7,074 bases of DNA from an uncultured Gemmatimonadota bacterium (lineage in GTDB: Bacteria > Gemmatimonadota > Gemmatimonadetes > Gemmatimonadales > Gemmatimonadaceae). Numbering within the stretch: the first letter of the stretch is position 1; each line of letters begins with the position of its first letter. The DNA lies in the NCBI GenBank assembly GCA_946479015.1, contig CAMLEQ010000203.1:1-7074 (forward strand), read 5' to 3'. Positions 5,013-7,074 of the stretch are shown here, piece after piece. The notes beneath the pieces were generated by a model, which made no database searches, was not told where the DNA came from, and saw nothing but the letters and a program-made list of their open reading frames with translations. The position numbers were made by a program, and so were the translations under genes.

Positions 5013-6925
5013 CCGACCCGCTGCGCGACCGCGTCATCGTCGCGGTCGGCGACCTCTACGATGTGGACGCGGAGGTCGGCCGGGGAGGGATGGCCGTGGT
5101 CTACCGGGCCACGGACCTGCGGCTCCGGCGCGCCGTCGCCATCAAGGTTCTTCCGCCCGATCTCGCCTTCCGCGCCGACGTGCGCGAGCGATTCCTGCGC
5201 GAGGCGCAGACGGCGGCCCAGCTCAACCACCCGAACATCGTTCCCATCTATTCGGTGGACGAGCGTGGCGGGCTCGTGTACTTCGTGATGGGGCTCGTGG
5301 ATGGCGAGAGCCTTGCCGCGCGCGCCGCGCGCGCTCCGCTCCCGCTCGGCGACGTGCGGCGCGTGCTCCGCGAGGTGGCCGATGCGCTCTCCTACGCGCA
5401 CGCGCGCGGCGTGATCCACCGCGACATCAAGCCGGACAACATCCTGCTCGAGCGCACCAGCGGACGCGCCATGGTCACCGACTTCGGGATCGCGCGCGCC
5501 GCCGAGGCGGACTCGCGCCTCACCGTGACGGGAGTGGCCGTGGGGACGCCGGCCTACATGTCGCCGGAGCAGGCGCTCGGGGAGCGCGAGCTGGACGGGC
5601 GGAGCGATCTCTACTCGCTCGGCGTGGTGGGATACCAGCTCGTGTCGGGACAGCTTCCGTTCCGCGCGGCCAACGGCGCGGCGATCATGATGAAGCACAT
5701 CAGCGAGCCGCCGCGGAGGCTGCGGGAGCTGCGCCCCGATGTGTCCCCCGCGCTCGCGTCGGTGATCGAGCGCGCGCTCGCGAAGCGTCCGGAGGATCGC
5801 TTCCACGACGCGGCCGCCATGCGCGATGCGCTGGCGAGCGAGGCGCCGGTCCCGCTGCCTCCGGCATCCCCTCTGCCGACGCCTGCGCCGGCGGAGATCC
5901 CGTGGCAGCACCGGGCGGCCGAGGTGCCCGGGCGACCACCGCGGCGCGAGTCTCCCGCCCCCGGCGCCGGTGCGCCAGCGGCAGGCGGCGTGCTCGCGCC
6001 GCCGCTGCCGCCGATGCCGCCGGTGCCCTGGCCGATGTCGCGTCGCGCCGCGGCGCGCGAGATGCGCCGCCAGCGGGAGGATGCGGAGCTCGCGCGCTTC
6101 GAGTCGCGGCCGATCGACGACCGGATCCGCTTCTTCCGGCGCCAGCTGGCCAGCACCACGGTGGTCGTCGGGACGCTCGCCGTGGTGAACTTCGCCACGT
6201 CGCCCCATTTCCCATGGTTCCTCTTCCCGGCGCTCGGGATGGGAGGCGGAGTGTTCCGGCAGTGGCTGAGCCTGTGGGAGTCCGGCGTCACCTGGAAGCG
6301 GCTCTTCACGCGGAAGCCGTCCTCCGAGACGCTCGCCCCCGGGGAACCGGCGGCGCCGGCCATCTCCGTCGCGGCCGAGGCGGCTGCGAAGATGGTGCCC
6401 CGCGAGGTACTCGACGGACCGCACGGGCGCGCGGTGCGCGACGCGGCGGCCGACCGGCTCGCGATCCTCGCGATCGTGGAATCGCTCGCCAAGCCCGACC
6501 GCGCGCTGCTCCCCGACATCGTTCCGACGGTGAACGCGCTCGCCCAGCGCGTGGCATCGCTGGCCGTGATGCTGCACCATCTCGATGCCGACACGTCCCC
6601 CGAGGCGCTCTCGCGTCTCGAGTCGCGCATCGTGGAAGTGAAGGGGGAGCCCGAGGACTCGGCCGACCGCGAGCGCCGGCTCTCGCTGCTCGAGCGGCAG
6701 TACGCGTCGCTGCGCGAGCTGACCGAGCGGCACCGGCGGCTGTCGGGGCAGCTCGAGAGCGCGGGGATCGCGCTGCAGAACCTCAAGCTCGACCTGCTGA
6801 AGCTGCGCTCCTCCGGCGTGCAGGCCGCGCTCAGCGAGGTGACGAGCGCCACGATCGAGGCGCGCGCGCTGTCGCGCGACATCGGGCACGTGCTGGAGGC
6901 GGCGGCGGAGGTGAGGAAGATCTAG
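5009..6925 (+). CDS. Membrane-anchored Ser/Thr protein kinase, PknB-like, second of tandem pair (638 aa)
   Basis: Paralogue of the kinase immediately upstream. The catalytic domain (about 15-275) has glycine loop GRGGMA (24-29, third glycine replaced by Ala, which is tolerated in the family), VAIK lysine K46, alpha-C Glu E65, HRDIKPDN (137-144, D139), DFG 158-160 and SPE 185-187. Activation-loop T172 and T174 match PknB phosphosites. A long proline-rich linker (about 278-345) and a basic patch (345-379) precede two hydrophobic segments (about 381-397 and 401-416), a likely 2TM hairpin. The C-terminal module (about 480-636) aligns with that of the upstream kinase, including the shared ALQN-(x)3-D-(x)2-(K/R)LR motif. 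I chose the GTG at 5009 because it overlaps the upstream TGA as GTGA, and the first internal Met (residue 28) lies within the glycine loop. There is no strong ribosome site, so translation probably depends on coupling. Substrate and signal are unknown. Confidence 0.92.
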   Translation: MTDPLRDRVIVAVGDLYDVDAEVGRGGMAVVYRATDLRLRRAVAIKVLPPDLAFRADVRERFLREAQTAAQLNHPNIVPIYSVDERGGLVYFVMGLVDGESLAARAARAPLPLGDVRRVLREVADALSYAHARGVIHRDIKPDNILLERTSGRAMVTDFGIARAAEADSRLTVTGVAVGTPAYMSPEQALGERELDGRSDLYSLGVVGYQLVSGQLPFRAANGAAIMMKHISEPPRRLRELRPDVSPALASVIERALAKRPEDRFHDAAAMRDALASEAPVPLPPASPLPTPAPAEIPWQHRAAEVPGRPPRRESPAPGAGAPAAGGVLAPPLPPMPPVPWPMSRRAAAREMRRQREDAELARFESRPIDDRIRFFRRQLASTTVVVGTLAVVNFATSPHFPWFLFPALGMGGGVFRQWLSLWESGVTWKRLFTRKPSSETLAPGEPAAPAISVAAEAAAKMVPREVLDGPHGRAVRDAAADRLAILAIVESLAKPDRALLPDIVPTVNALAQRVASLAVMLHHLDADTSPEALSRLESRIVEVKGEPEDSADRERRLSLLERQYASLRELTERHRRLSGQLESAGIALQNLKLDLLKLRSSGVQAALSEVTSATIEARALSRDIGHVLEAAAEVRKI

Positions 6926-6970
6926 GGGCCGGTGGGGTGTAGGACATAGTCGCTAGACCACCATGAAACG

Positions 6971-6984
6971 CGTGTGGCGTGTGG
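6971..6984 (+). repeat. Tandem 7-bp repeat CGTGTGG x2
   Basis: CGTGTGG occurs twice back to back at 6971-6977 and 6978-6984, and a related GTGTAGG word appears at 6938-6944 and 7030-7036. It is short; function unknown. Confidence 0.5.
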
Positions 6985-7007
6985 GAGACTGACGGGCAGA
7001 GGAGGGA

Positions 7008-7074
7008 GGTACGGCGAGAGTAGGTTCGTGTGTAGGCGGACTCTCTCTACAGCCGAGCCTACACGCGCCGTACC
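7008..7074. repeat. Nested inverted repeat downstream of the kinases (structured RNA or terminator candidate)
   Basis: The outer arms GGTACGGCG (7008-7016) and CGCCGTACC (7066-7074) are perfect 9-bp complements, and the last base is the window edge. The inner arms GTGTAGGC (7030-7037) and GCCTACAC (7057-7064) are perfect 8-bp complements. The inner stem can extend by a G-T and two Watson-Crick pairs (7027-7029 with 7065-7067), partly competing with the outer stem. The inner loop is 19 nt. The left side has a 13-nt bulge between the stems, while the right side has only 1 nt. This may be a bidirectional terminator, a structured RNA, or a palindromic repeat element. What follows is unseen. Confidence 0.5.

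Larger units (their letters stand above)
6926..7074. other. Non-coding 3' flank of the kinase operon
   Basis: No convincing gene is seen in these 149 bases. The stretch is purine- and GTG-rich on the plus strand and reads unlike the codon-periodic kinases. It contains a 7-bp tandem repeat and a large nested inverted repeat, listed separately. A nine-codon ATG frame (6963-6992) lacks a ribosome site and is not called. A GGAGGGAGG purine run (7001-7009) resembles a ribosome site, but no start codon with a usable frame follows inside the window. Confidence 0.6.

Noticed and set aside
4277..6889. Long minus-strand open frame (870 codons) antisense to both kinases
   Set aside because: Arg/His-rich shadow translation without recognisable domains, spanning two well-supported kinase genes on the other strand.
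6963..6992. Nine-codon ATG frame (MKRVWRVGD) downstream of the kinases
   Set aside because: No ribosome binding site and very short; no regulatory context such as repeated codons typical of a leader peptide.

Overview
The window is very GC-rich bacterial chromosome with dense coding. It probably comes from a member of the Gemmatimonadota (Gemmatimonadetes) or a close relative. I infer this from the sequence style of all three proteins: a Lon protease with a long insertion just before its ATP-binding loop, and kinases of the 'LPPxLAFR...RFLREAxTAAQLxHPNIVPIYSVDE' type that I associate with that phylum. No database search was possible.

Layout. Positions 1-116 are the 3' flank of lon and hold two perfect GC-rich hairpins. 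Positions 117-2729 (minus strand) encode a complete ATP-dependent Lon protease of 870 residues. Its last codons form an exceptional run of guanine tracts on the sense strand. Positions 2730-3056 are a 327-bp divergent intergenic region. It contains a good extended -10 promoter for the rightward operon, a small dyad inside that promoter's spacer, and three copies of a 7-bp word. Positions 3057-5012 and 5009-6925 (plus strand) encode two membrane-anchored serine/threonine protein kinases of 651 and 638 residues. Their stop and start codons overlap by 4 bp. Positions 6926-7074 are non-coding, with a tandem repeat and a nested inverted repeat that ends exactly at the window edge.

How the parts may work together. 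The two kinases share the same four-part plan: an N-terminal PknB-like catalytic domain, a proline-rich linker, a tight two-segment membrane hairpin, and a conserved C-terminal helical/coiled-coil module. They look like products of a tandem duplication. A two-pass hairpin would put both the catalytic and the C-terminal modules in the cytoplasm. That differs from classical PknB kinases, whose sensor lies outside the membrane. The pair is therefore likely to signal as an internal homo- or heteromeric complex through an undescribed C-terminal module. Lon is a housekeeping quality-control protease transcribed the other way. A functional link to the kinases is suggested only by the shared regulatory region.

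No mobile element, CRISPR array, tRNA or rRNA was seen.
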